From NCBI RefSeq assembly GCF_016405855.1, contig NZ_JAEFCA010000002.1, positions 753,031 through 817,030 of the forward strand: DNA of 64,000 nucleotides, written 5' to 3'. The stretch is from Flavobacterium sp. IB48. Its GTDB lineage: Bacteria; Bacteroidota; Bacteroidia; Flavobacteriales; Flavobacteriaceae. Shown piece by piece: positions 1 to 7,868 of this stretch (position 1 is the first letter of the stretch; each line of letters opens with the position of its first letter). The position numbers and the translations under genes are program-made. The notes under the pieces are model-generated. The model was not told the DNA's origin, ran no database searches, and worked only from the letters and a program-made list of their open reading frames with translations.

Positions 1-513
1 CTCGTCTTCTAATTTTTTAATTAATCGTTCTGTTGCCAATTTTTTATTCTGATGTTGCGATCGGCTGTCCATTGACACGACGGCAATTCCTGTTGGAATA
101 TGAGTCGCTCTAATTGCAGAACTCACTTTATTTACATGCTGTCCTCCTGCTCCAGAGCTCCTCATGGCTTGATACTGAATATCATTTTCAGAAAACAAAT
201 TATTTTTCTGTTGTTCAATTTCAAAAATGCCGATAAACCAGTTTTTGCGTTTATGCATTTTCCTAAACTGACTTTGGCCAATCCATTGAATTGTTCCTAT
301 CCAGGAATTCACAAACTGATCTGCATTTTTTCCTCTTACGGCAATCGATGCCGTTTCTACAGTTCCATTTTCACTGCCCGCCTCTCGCTGAAGCAAAACA
401 GTTTCTAAATTTTGATCCTGCGCTTCTTCTAAAACTTTTTTAAGCACTTGGGCAACAACCCAAGTGCATTCTGCAGGTCCGCGACCCGCTGTTATTTGAA
501 TTATTCTTTCCAT
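1..513 (-). CDS. prfH: Peptide chain release factor H (PrfH), 3' end cut by window edge
   Basis: Class I release-factor-like peptidyl-tRNA hydrolase. The first 171 codons are visible; the C-terminus runs off the window. The catalytic GGQ loop is at residues 121-125 (GAGGQHVNK), followed by the usual HIPTGIAV and SRSQHQNK motifs. There is no stop-codon recognition domain ahead of the GGQ domain, as expected for the short PrfH family rather than RF1 or RF2. The ATG at 513 overlaps the end of the upstream zinc-ribbon gene by 13 bp, so the two are translationally coupled. The family is known to pair with RtcB: in E. coli, PrfH rescues ribosomes whose 16S decoding centre has been cut, and RtcB reseals the RNA. 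The linkage to rtcB here makes this assignment firm. Confidence 0.93.
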   Translation of the reverse strand, partial: MERIIQITAGRGPAECTWVVAQVLKKVLEEAQDQNLETVLLQREAGSENGTVETASIAVRGKNADQFVNSWIGTIQWIGQSQFRKMHKRKNWFIGIFEIEQQKNNLFSENDIQYQAMRSSGAGGQHVNKVSSAIRATHIPTGIAVVSMDSRSQHQNKKLATERLIKKLEDE

Positions 514-1106
514 TTCTTTAAAATTTTAAGCAGCTTTTCTCTGTTTTTTGCTGCCTTAACAAATTGCGGCAAACGAGCCACTAAACTTGAAGTGTAATTT
601 GCTTCTGAATTACGTTCTCTTAAACCAGCTTGAATATATCTTTCCAGATAATTAATATGATCAAGATTGTATGCCCAAAAAACATTGTCATCAACTTCTT
701 TTTGAAACCAAAGCTGTAAATTATGCCAAGGCTCCCTTACTAAACCATCTTTTTGCAGTTCTCTTCTAATTCTCAAAATCGCTGGTTTTATTTCTTCGTA
801 AAAACTGCAATACGGGCATTTAACCTTATATTTTTCAGGTATTTCTTTGAAAACCTGAGATTCATAATCAAATTTTTGAAAACATTTACCACAATAATGC
901 TTTCCTACTGCTTTGTATTGATAAACTGGTTCGTATATCGTACAAAAGCAGGATTTACATACAAAAGTCATTGTAGTGCATTTACCGCATTCACAATTTT
1001 TAGAAACTTTTTTCACAATTCCTTTAGATTCACATTTTGGACATTTCACAAAAATCTCATTTGCAAAATGTCCTAGCCATTTATTTTCATCTTGAAACCT
1101 CTCCAT
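501..1106 (-). CDS. Uncharacterised zinc-ribbon protein in the rtcB-prfH operon
   Basis: A 201-residue protein I cannot assign to a characterised family. Twelve cysteines fall in the first 100 residues: C22/C25, C38/C40/C43, C50/C53/C55, C72/C75 and C97/C100. This suggests two or three zinc ribbons or knuckles. The C-terminal half (about 105-201) lacks cysteine, looks helical and ends in a basic tail ([15 protein letters not shown]). There is no signal peptide, so it should be cytoplasmic. It lies between rtcB (17 bp downstream of the rtcB stop) and prfH (13 bp overlap), which is strong evidence for a shared role in RNA repair or ribosome rescue. RNA or damaged-ribosome binding is inference from the zinc modules and context only. 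Confidence 0.85.
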   Translation of the reverse strand: MERFQDENKWLGHFANEIFVKCPKCESKGIVKKVSKNCECGKCTTMTFVCKSCFCTIYEPVYQYKAVGKHYCGKCFQKFDYESQVFKEIPEKYKVKCPYCSFYEEIKPAILRIRRELQKDGLVREPWHNLQLWFQKEVDDNVFWAYNLDHINYLERYIQAGLRERNSEANYTSSLVARLPQFVKAAKNREKLLKILKKWKE

Positions 1107-1123
1107 GATCTTTACTTTTTTTT

Positions 1124-2515
1124 TTAGCGATCCATTCTAACAATTCTAGGCGTAAATGTTCCTAAAACTTCAACTAAATCTGTTTGGTTTGCCATTACTT
1201 TTTCGATGTCATTGTAAGCCATTGGAGCTTCGTCAATATTACCGCCAATCAAAGTCACAGCATGTTTCTTCAACTCTTTATTAATCTGACTTTGCGTAAA
1301 ACTGCTTTTGCATTTTGCTCTCGAAAACAAACGTCCAGCACCATGTGAAGCTGAGTTTAAACTTTCTGCATTTCCTTTGCCTTTTACAATAAAACCTGGC
1401 GCTGTCATTGAACCCGGAATAATTCCCAATTGTCCTTCACCCGCAGGTGTTGCTCCTTTTCTATGCACAATGCACTCCTGACCGTTTACAATCTCTTTCC
1501 ATGCAAAATTGTGATGGTTTTCAATAGTTACTACTACTCTTTTTCCAATCGCTTTGGCAATTCTTCTATGAATATCATCATGACAAGCTTTTGCATATTC
1601 TCCAGCTAAATTCATTGCCAACCAATATTCCTGACCATCGTGCGTATTCAAATCTAACCAAGCTAAATGCTGCACATTCTTTGGCAACGGACATTGTTTT
1701 GTTGCTAAATATGTATAATGTTTTGCAATGTTAGCACCCAAGCCGCGAGAACCACTGTGTGACAACACAGCAAAATATTCTCCTTTTTCAAGCCTCCATT
1801 CGTTTTCTGGATTATCAATTTTTGCAATTCCGAATTCTACAAAATGATTTCCTCCACCCGAACTTCCCAATTGCTTGTAAGCTTTTGGCAAAAGATTCTT
1901 TAACAAAGGAATATCTTGAAATTCGCTTTTATAAAAAACCTCATGATCGACTCTTGAAGCATGCGTTTCATACATTCCGAATTTTGTATTGTCTTTTAGA
2001 ATAGCTTCTAATTGATGCTCTCTGCCTTTGAAATGAGACGCTGGTAAATCAAAAATTGAAAGGCTCATTCTACATCCAATATCAACTCCAACTCCATATG
2101 GAATAATTGCATTATTAGTTGCTAATACGCCACCAATTGGCAGTCCATAACCAGAATGTGCATCTGGCATTAAAGCTCCTGCAACCGAAACTGGTAATTT
2201 CAATGAATCGTATAATTGAAATTTTGCTTGCTGATCGATTTCATTCTCTCCAAAAATGGTAAAAGGCGATCTCGTTGTTTTAAGCTGATGCATTCTTACT
2301 TGAACAGGTTTTATCAAACCTTCGGCAACTTTGCCCCATGTTCCGTTTCCTTCATATTTTTCAGGATTTAACAATACATCTTTCGCTTCCGTTAGAATAG
2401 ATTCTTTTTTTTCTCTTTTTCTATATCTGTTTATCTGCCCTAAGGCAATGTTTATTGAATTGTTCTTTGGAAAACCTAATTTAATCAGGTCTTTTCCAGA
2501 TAATTTATTTCCCAT
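1124..2515 (-). CDS. rtcB: RNA-splicing ligase RtcB
   Basis: Joins RNA 2',3'-cyclic phosphate (or 3'-phosphate) ends to 5'-OH ends using GTP and Mn2+. The 463 residues keep the family signature: D145/C148 in GVDIGCRM, H224 in GGGNHF, H253 in LSHSGSRG, H334/H335 in ENHHNF as metal ligands, and H391 in SASHGAGR as the guanylylated histidine. Residues 1-70 form an N-terminal part longer than in the ~408-residue E. coli RtcB. The ATG at 2515 overlaps the stop of the upstream gene by 11 bp. No RtcA cyclase or RtcR activator is visible nearby. Linkage to prfH points to the ribosome-repair branch of the family rather than a tRNA-splicing role. Confidence 0.96.
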   Translation of the reverse strand: MGNKLSGKDLIKLGFPKNNSINIALGQINRYRKREKKESILTEAKDVLLNPEKYEGNGTWGKVAEGLIKPVQVRMHQLKTTRSPFTIFGENEIDQQAKFQLYDSLKLPVSVAGALMPDAHSGYGLPIGGVLATNNAIIPYGVGVDIGCRMSLSIFDLPASHFKGREHQLEAILKDNTKFGMYETHASRVDHEVFYKSEFQDIPLLKNLLPKAYKQLGSSGGGNHFVEFGIAKIDNPENEWRLEKGEYFAVLSHSGSRGLGANIAKHYTYLATKQCPLPKNVQHLAWLDLNTHDGQEYWLAMNLAGEYAKACHDDIHRRIAKAIGKRVVVTIENHHNFAWKEIVNGQECIVHRKGATPAGEGQLGIIPGSMTAPGFIVKGKGNAESLNSASHGAGRLFSRAKCKSSFTQSQINKELKKHAVTLIGGNIDEAPMAYNDIEKVMANQTDLVEVLGTFTPRIVRMDR

Positions 2516-3266
2516 GATTTTCTATCATATCATCTGCATATTTCTGATACAATGCATGCAGACTTTTATTTTTAATTGGACTTATCTCTTTTGGATTTTC
2601 TTTTTCATAGTAACTCCATTTACGAGAACTGCCGTGTATTAATCTGTTTATTTTATCTCTCAGATCGTAATTAACAATATAATTATCAATAAGCTGAATT
2701 TGGCTTTCTAAATCTGAATCGACCATTTTTGTATGCGTTATCATATAAGGGCTAACTCGAAGAACATATCGCCAAGGTTCATTAAATACATAATGAATTT
2801 TGTATCGTTTGCAATTGCTGCACCATCTTTCCCTTTTATAAAAATGAGCTTTTTCTTTTTCGGTCAATTCTAATTTTGAACTTTTCCATTCCCATTCCGA
2901 AAATTCTTTTACTGTTTGGAATTTTTCAACATAAACATTTCTTCTTTTTTTCTTTTTCTTTCGTTTAAAAGATTTTTCGGGAGAAAACTGCCATGTATTT
3001 ATTTTTTCCAATAATTCTCTGTAAAATGAAGCATCACTCGATCTGGCAATATCATCTCTTAATTTAAAATTACGTTGCCAGCCTTTTTGATAAGGAATTT
3101 CTAAAGGAACCAATGGTAAGTCTTTTTGCTTTTTCCAAAGTTCAATTTCAAGCTTTCTTAATTGAATTAATTGTTTTTCAAAATCTTCTTTTACTAATCT
3201 TTTCTTTTTTCTTTTGCTTTTAAAACGGGCGCATAAAGCATACTCGTCTACCGCATAATTTTCCAT
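2505..3266 (-). CDS. Uncharacterised basic protein, first gene of the rtcB-prfH operon
   Basis: A 253-residue soluble protein of no family I recognise. It has two very basic patches, residues 17-24 and especially 101-109 (KRKKKKKRR), like the tails of ribosomal or RNA-binding proteins. A single CxxC (C149/C152, in RWCSNCKRY) lies in a tryptophan- and tyrosine-rich stretch, followed by a conserved-looking segment around residues 160-215. It overlaps rtcB by 11 bp, so it is clearly co-transcribed and probably translationally coupled. A perfect inverted repeat lies 45-64 bp upstream of its ATG. Binding to rRNA or damaged ribosomes is a reasonable guess from the charge and the operon, but is not shown by any recognised domain. 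Confidence 0.83.
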   Translation of the reverse strand: MENYAVDEYALCARFKSKRKKKRLVKEDFEKQLIQLRKLEIELWKKQKDLPLVPLEIPYQKGWQRNFKLRDDIARSSDASFYRELLEKINTWQFSPEKSFKRKKKKKRRNVYVEKFQTVKEFSEWEWKSSKLELTEKEKAHFYKRERWCSNCKRYKIHYVFNEPWRYVLRVSPYMITHTKMVDSDLESQIQLIDNYIVNYDLRDKINRLIHGSSRKWSYYEKENPKEISPIKNKSLHALYQKYADDMIENHGK

Positions 3267-3310
3267 AAAAAATTATCGTACATTAAATTAACAGCCAAAA
3301 AGGCTAAACC

Positions 3311-3330
3311 ATTTATCCTGATGGATAAAT
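3311..3330. promoter_or_regulatory. Perfect inverted repeat upstream of the rtcB operon, candidate operator
   Basis: An 8-bp perfect inverted repeat with a 4-base spacer (ATTTATCC-tgat-GGATAAAT). It sits 45-64 bp before the ATG of the first operon gene and 43 bp below the end of a strong terminator. There is no T-run after it on either strand, so it is not a terminator. Its size and symmetry fit a dimeric repressor or activator site, but no regulator gene is adjacent. Confidence 0.4.
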
Positions 3331-3372
3331 TCTAAAAATCGATTTTCGGGAAAATTTTGAAGAGTCTAGAAT

Positions 3373-3410
3373 AAAAAAAAGCCCGAAACTTATTGTCTTC
3401 GGGCTTTTTT
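3373..3410 (-). terminator. Rho-independent terminator after the 27-codon ORF
   Basis: The stem GCCCGAA/TTCGGGC with a 10-base loop is flanked by long A and T runs, extending the pairing to about 13 bp. On the minus strand it lies 20 bp after the stop of the small ORF and 107 bp before the first rtcB-operon gene. It is symmetric, so it could work in both directions. Confidence 0.85.
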
Positions 3411-3430
3411 ATATATCTAAAATTGTATTT

Positions 3431-3514
3431 CTAAGATTGAAATAAGCCACGAAGAACTGCTTCACCAAATCTGTTTGGTGTAAAGCTTTGAGATGTCAAT
3501 GTAAGTACAAACAT
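3431..3514 (-). CDS. Possible 27-residue peptide or leader ORF upstream of the rtcB operon
   Basis: ATG at 3514, stop TAG at 3431-3433, 27 residues beginning MFVLTLTSQSFTPNRFGEAV. It is not A/T-biased junk in composition (includes TPNRFGEAVLRGLF), is followed 20 bp later by a strong terminator, and has a promoter-like element 40-75 bp upstream. It is therefore a compact promoter-ORF-terminator unit. It could be a free small protein, or a leader peptide whose translation controls readthrough into the rtcB operon. I do not recognise the peptide. There is no good Shine-Dalgarno, only an A-rich stretch before the ATG, which is usual in Bacteroidota. Confidence 0.45.
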   Translation of the reverse strand: MFVLTLTSQSFTPNRFGEAVLRGLFQS

Positions 3515-3554
3515 TTTTTCTTCGTTTTTAAAGGGTTATTAAGTTTTTCGTGTG

Positions 3555-3587
3555 CAAATATTCATAATAGTTTTTTGATTTTCCAAA
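3555..3587 (-). promoter_or_regulatory. Weak Bacteroidota-type promoter for the 27-codon ORF
   Basis: On the minus strand TTTG (3584-3587) is followed after 21 bases by AATATTTG (3555-3562), one base off TAnnTTTG. Transcription would begin about 30-40 bases before the ATG at 3514. The spacing is slightly long and the -7 element imperfect. Between 3588 and 3730 I see only AT-rich sequence. Confidence 0.35.
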
Positions 3588-3730
3588 TTTATTTAAAGAA
3601 AATTCTTCAAAATAAATTCTACAACTATTTTTAGAGCCTAAAAAACATTTTCTACAACTCTAAAAATCAAACAATTAAAACAAAACTCAAATCACAGAAA
3701 TAAATCCAAAATATTTTAATTTAATGCACA

Positions 3731-3757
3731 AAAAAAGCCCCGATTTCTCAGGGCTTT
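3731..3757 (-). terminator. Terminator of the rprX-rprY operon
   Basis: On the minus strand AAAGCCC-loop-GGGCTTT is followed by a run of T (the A-run at 3731-3736 on the plus strand). It lies about 22 bp past the stop of the response regulator gene. Confidence 0.8.
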
Positions 3758-3778
3758 ATATTTTGTTGATGAATTTAA

Positions 3779-4495
3779 TTATTCAGAAACTTTGCTTTTT
3801 ATCACTAATCTGAAACCTTCTCCGTGAATGTTTAAGATTTCAACATCTTCATCTGCTTTTAGATATTTTCTTAATTTAGCGATGTAAACGTCCATACTTC
3901 TTGATGTAAAGTAGTTGTCGTCTCTCCAGATTTTTGTTAAAGCTAATTCTCTCGGCATTAAATCATTTTCATGAAGAATAAGCATTTTAAGCAATTCATT
4001 TTCTTTTGGAGATAACTTAATTGGTTCTTCATCTTGGAAAGTCAAGAATCTTAATTTCGAATTTAAGTGGAATTTACCAATATTAAATTCAAACTGAACT
4101 TGTTCCGCTTTTGTATCAGCCGATTTTCTTTGAATGATTGCTTTAATTTTCATTAAAAGAACTTCAGAATCAAAAGGTTTATTTAAATAGTCATCTGCAC
4201 CAGCTTTATAACCTTTTAACACATCTTCTTTCATAGATTTTGCTGTTAAAAAGATAATTGGCACTTCACTGTTCTTCTCTCTAATTTCTTTGGCCAAAGT
4301 GTAACCATCTTTATAAGGCATCATTACATCAAGAATACACAAATCATATACATCCTTCTTGAATTTTTCGAAACCTTCCATACCGTTTTTAGCTAAAGTA
4401 ACTTCAAAGTCATTTAACATTAGATAATCTTTAAGAACTGCCCCAAAATTTAGGTCATCTTCTACTAAAAGTATTCTTTTGTTAGTATTTTCCAT
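3779..4495 (-). CDS. rprY: OmpR/PhoB-family response regulator, RprY-like
   Basis: A 238-residue two-component regulator. The receiver domain spans residues 7-120: acidic pair in LVEDD, phosphoacceptor D56 in LCILDVMMP, switch residue T84 and K106 in NKPF. A winged-helix DNA-binding domain follows (about 135-235), with LSPKENELLKML and the SMDVYIAKLRKYL recognition-helix segment. Its ATG lies 3 bp after the kinase stop, so the two form one operon and surely a cognate pair. The pair resembles RprXY of Bacteroides, the usual essential-like system of this phylum; the target genes cannot be read from this sequence. Confidence 0.92.
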   Translation of the reverse strand: MENTNKRILLVEDDLNFGAVLKDYLMLNDFEVTLAKNGMEGFEKFKKDVYDLCILDVMMPYKDGYTLAKEIREKNSEVPIIFLTAKSMKEDVLKGYKAGADDYLNKPFDSEVLLMKIKAIIQRKSADTKAEQVQFEFNIGKFHLNSKLRFLTFQDEEPIKLSPKENELLKMLILHENDLMPRELALTKIWRDDNYFTSRSMDVYIAKLRKYLKADEDVEILNIHGEGFRLVIKSKVSE

Positions 4496-4498
4496 ATT

Positions 4499-6085
4499 TT
4501 AATTTATTAATGGTATTTTTATTATAAAGGTGCTACCCTTTCCTTTTTCACTTTCTACATATACTTGACCATTGTGATCCTCTACTATTCTTTTTACGTA
4601 AGCAAGCCCTAATCCGTGTCCTTTTACATTATGAAGATCACCTGTGTGCTCTCTGTAAAATTTCTCAAACACTCGTTTTTGAGCTATCTTACTCATTCCC
4701 AACCCATGATCTCTCACTTTTATCAAAATCATATCTTTAATATTTTCAGTAAAGATTTCAATCTCTGGTTCATCTGGAGAATATTTTATGGCATTTTCCA
4801 AAATATTAACCAGCACGTTTGTAAAGTGAACTTCGTTTATCAAACAGGTTGTTCTTGCTGCATTATAATGCTTTACTACAGTACCTTTTCTATCTTCTAG
4901 AATAAGATTTACGTGCTCAATAGCATCGTCAATTATATCTGTCACAACAGTAGGTTCTTTGGTTATGTCTAGTTCTCTTTTTTCTAATTTTGAAATACGA
5001 AGAACGTTCTCAACCTGCGCATGCATTCTTTTATTTTCGTCTCGAATCATTTGAAGATAACGATAAACCTTTTCTTTATCTTCAATAACTTTCGGACTTC
5101 TTATAGCATCTAATGCTAGATTTATAGTTGCAATTGGAGTTTTAAACTCATGCGTCATATTATTTATAAAATCGGTCTTGATTTCAGAAATATGCTTCTG
5201 ACGCAATAATTGATTTAACGCACTTGTGTACGCAACTATTATAATTAATGTAAAAACTATCGATAAAATAGTAATACTTAGTAATTCAGATAATAAGAAT
5301 TTCTTTTTATGCGGGAAAGTAACTGATAATTCGTATCTGCTATTTCCTTCATTATCTGTATAAATTGGAATATTATATGTAGATTCTTTATCAAAATGAA
5401 ATCCGTCAGACTTAATCTTTGTTGGAACTCCACTGCTGTATATTCCGAATTCAAATTTGGTTTTCACACCATATTCTTCTAGTTCTTTTTTCAATAATTT
5501 AAAGAGCTTGTCTTTTGTAATTCTCCCTTCAATAGGAGTTAATGAAGCAATATCTTTATATTGAATTTGCTGTTGAACTTTATTTAAAATATCTAAACTT
5601 CCTGACTTTTCTATTTTAAGATCAGGAATAATACTCTGCCCTAAACTATTATTGTCAATTCCACTATTATTATTGTAAACTTCTGTTACTCTCTTAGAAC
5701 TAAAATTCTTAAAACGTTCACTACTGAATTTTTTGTTAAAAACAGAACCATTGATATCATAATCTTCAGATGTCAATGTATTTGAATAAACAATTGTTTT
5801 ATTCGTTTTCGTGTTTCTCTGTACGTAAAGTACTTCTAGTAAATCTTCTTTTTTTGGAATTTTACCCGTACTATCTTTTATACGGTTGTATTTGTCGTAG
5901 AAACTGTACTCTTCTTGTTGTTCCAGTTTATCTGCAACATTTCCAATTACTTGAGTAACGTGGTATTTAAATTGTTCTTCATTATTTTTGAACGAAGAAT
6001 TGAACCAAAATACTTGTACCAGAATAATCCCTATTAAGGACAAACTCATCAGTAAAACAAGTATTCTAAAAAATAATTTATTCAT
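4499..6085 (-). CDS. rprX: Sensor histidine kinase, RprX-like
   Basis: A 528-residue inner-membrane kinase. The first membrane span is about residues 5-28, then a periplasmic sensor region of about 235 residues, then a second span at 266-290. The kinase core follows: H312 in the H-box NNMTHEFKTP, an N-box NILENAIKYS, G1 VRDHGLGMS and G2 GHGLGLAY near 490. I see no HAMP or PAS domain between the second span and the H-box. It lies directly upstream of its response regulator. The periplasmic part has no recognised ligand-binding fold, so the signal is unknown. Confidence 0.92.
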   Translation of the reverse strand: MNKLFFRILVLLMSLSLIGIILVQVFWFNSSFKNNEEQFKYHVTQVIGNVADKLEQQEEYSFYDKYNRIKDSTGKIPKKEDLLEVLYVQRNTKTNKTIVYSNTLTSEDYDINGSVFNKKFSSERFKNFSSKRVTEVYNNNSGIDNNSLGQSIIPDLKIEKSGSLDILNKVQQQIQYKDIASLTPIEGRITKDKLFKLLKKELEEYGVKTKFEFGIYSSGVPTKIKSDGFHFDKESTYNIPIYTDNEGNSRYELSVTFPHKKKFLLSELLSITILSIVFTLIIIVAYTSALNQLLRQKHISEIKTDFINNMTHEFKTPIATINLALDAIRSPKVIEDKEKVYRYLQMIRDENKRMHAQVENVLRISKLEKRELDITKEPTVVTDIIDDAIEHVNLILEDRKGTVVKHYNAARTTCLINEVHFTNVLVNILENAIKYSPDEPEIEIFTENIKDMILIKVRDHGLGMSKIAQKRVFEKFYREHTGDLHNVKGHGLGLAYVKRIVEDHNGQVYVESEKGKGSTFIIKIPLIN

Positions 6086-6144
6086 CGAAACAAAATTAAT
6101 ATTTTAACAATATACTAAATAATACATTAACCAAATATTAACAT

Positions 6145-6741
6145 TTAAGACTGTTTTTGTTTTATATTTAAAATTTTAAGAATTTTAACAACTTCTTCTT
6201 TAGCATTTTTAAGATTATTGTTATTAATCACGAAATTGCTCTTAGAAATTCGTTTTTCGTCATTCCATTGCATTTTCATTCTACTTAAAACTTGTTCTCG
6301 GGTAGTTTTATCTCGTTTTATAACTCGTTCAATTCTCACTTCTTCAGGAGCTGTTACTGTTATAATTACGTCACAATCTTTATATCGTCCACTTTCAAAT
6401 AGAATAGCGGCTTCATACATTACATAATCATAATTTTTGTGTTCTTTTACCCATTGCTCAAAATCTAATTTCACTGCCGGATGAACAATTCCATTTAATT
6501 TTACCAACTGTTCCTTATCGTTAAAAACAACTTGCGCTAATTTGGCACGATTTAAAACTTCATTATCAAAAATACTGCCACCAAAAGCAGATTTAACCTC
6601 TGCGAGAATATTTTTTGACTGCATTACTCTTTTCGCACCGTCATCAGCAATATAAACAGGAACTCCCATTTCTTGAAAATAGTTTGCAACAGTAGTTTTC
6701 CCACTGCCTATTCCTCCTGTAAGACCAATAACTTTTGTCAT
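6145..6741 (-). CDS. coaE: Dephospho-CoA kinase
   Basis: Catalyses the last step of coenzyme A synthesis, ATP-dependent phosphorylation of the 3'-OH of dephospho-CoA. The 198 residues begin MTKVIGLTGGIGSGKTTV, with the Walker A loop at 9-17. The family motifs VYIADDGAKR and VMYEAAILFESG follow. Length is normal. The start lies 2 bp after the stop of the glycosyltransferase gene, so the two are co-transcribed. Together with coaBC at 12.3-13.5 kb, two CoA-pathway genes lie in this window. Confidence 0.96.
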   Translation of the reverse strand: MTKVIGLTGGIGSGKTTVANYFQEMGVPVYIADDGAKRVMQSKNILAEVKSAFGGSIFDNEVLNRAKLAQVVFNDKEQLVKLNGIVHPAVKLDFEQWVKEHKNYDYVMYEAAILFESGRYKDCDVIITVTAPEEVRIERVIKRDKTTREQVLSRMKMQWNDEKRISKSNFVINNNNLKNAKEEVVKILKILNIKQKQS

Positions 6742-6743
6742 TC

Positions 6744-7742
6744 TTATAATTTAAAAAACATACGCGGAAAAGCCTCTTGTGGTTTTTTCTTTAGTAAAAT
6801 TACTTTCACATATGATTTTAAAAATCCTGTTCCATAACCATAAAACTGTTTCCACACTGCTATTACAGATAGATATCCAATTTTAATACTTTTATTTTGA
6901 ACACTAGCTGTAAGAAAAATTATAACGAAATATACAAAATATAATTGTAATAAAATATCGATATTGAAAATTAACAATAAAAAAGCTAATAATAAACCGA
7001 GAATAAAGAATGTCGGAAAGAAAAAAGTTAGCTTATTATGTTCCGGATACCAACTATTTAAAATTGGTCTAGCAATTCCAAATTTGTTTACTTGAATAGA
7101 GAATTTTTCCCAATCAATTCTTCTTTTATGGTACACATAAGCTTCTTTAAACAATCTGGTTTCAAAGCCTAAATTCCACAAACGAATTGATAAGTCAGGA
7201 TCTTCACCTGGATGTATATTTCCAAAACCTTTTGAAGCTTCAAAAGCTTTTTTAGAAATACCCATATTAAAACTACGTGGCTGAAACTTGTTTATCTTTT
7301 CAGAACCACCTCTAATTCCTCCTGTAGTCAAGAAAGAAGTCATGGCAAAATTGATCGCTTTTTGAATATCCGAAAAGCTATCTAAAGCTTTGTCCGGACC
7401 TCCAAAACAGTCTACATACTTTTCATCTAGTTCTTTGCGAACTTCTGTTAAATATTGCGAAGGAATGATACAATCTGAATCAAAAATGATAAAATAGTCT
7501 CCTCTAGCCCTCTGCATTCCGAAATTTCTAGAATCTCCTGGCCCTGAATTTTCTTTAAAATAATATGATATATTTAATTTTCCTTGATAATTCATCACCA
7601 CATCTCGACATGGAATGGATGATCCATCTTCGACAAGAACAATTTCAAAAGCTTCATTATAATCAGATTTTGAGAGACTTTCCAAAAGCTCATCAACTTC
7701 ATCTGGACGATTATACACGGGTATAATTAAAGAAAAAATCAT
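6744..7742 (-). CDS. Family 2 glycosyltransferase with C-terminal membrane spans
   Basis: A 332-residue GT-A fold transferase that would move a sugar from a nucleotide sugar to a membrane-bound acceptor. The N-terminal part has the GT2 signature: SLIIPVYNRPDEVDELL, the acidic EDGSS, DYFIIFDSD as the metal-binding DxD region, and HPGEDPDLSIRLW as the ED acceptor-site motif. Two hydrophobic segments at about 240-285 anchor it to the inner membrane. It precedes coaE in the operon. The sugar and the acceptor cannot be told from sequence. Confidence 0.88.
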   Translation of the reverse strand: MIFSLIIPVYNRPDEVDELLESLSKSDYNEAFEIVLVEDGSSIPCRDVVMNYQGKLNISYYFKENSGPGDSRNFGMQRARGDYFIIFDSDCIIPSQYLTEVRKELDEKYVDCFGGPDKALDSFSDIQKAINFAMTSFLTTGGIRGGSEKINKFQPRSFNMGISKKAFEASKGFGNIHPGEDPDLSIRLWNLGFETRLFKEAYVYHKRRIDWEKFSIQVNKFGIARPILNSWYPEHNKLTFFFPTFFILGLLLAFLLLIFNIDILLQLYFVYFVIIFLTASVQNKSIKIGYLSVIAVWKQFYGYGTGFLKSYVKVILLKKKPQEAFPRMFFKL

Positions 7743-7813
7743 AGCAGAATGCGCGTTATTAAAGGGTAAATTTTTATTGTTTTAAAATTTTAACAAAGAT
7801 ATGGTATATTAAC

Positions 7814-7846
7814 AAAAAAACCATCAACTTTTGGTTGATGGTTTTT
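7814..7846. terminator. Bidirectional terminator downstream of fabV
   Basis: Stem CCATCAAC/GTTGATGG (7821-7828, 7834-7841) with a 5-base loop, an A-run before and a T-run after. It lies 23-55 bp past the fabV stop on the minus strand and separates the long bamD-fabV operon from the glycosyltransferase-coaE unit. Confidence 0.88.
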
Positions 7847-7868
7847 GGTTTTACTTAGTAAAAATGTA

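Noticed and set aside
100..408. Plus-strand ORF over prfH
   Set aside because: It is the antisense shadow of prfH, whose GGQ motif is intact on the minus strand.
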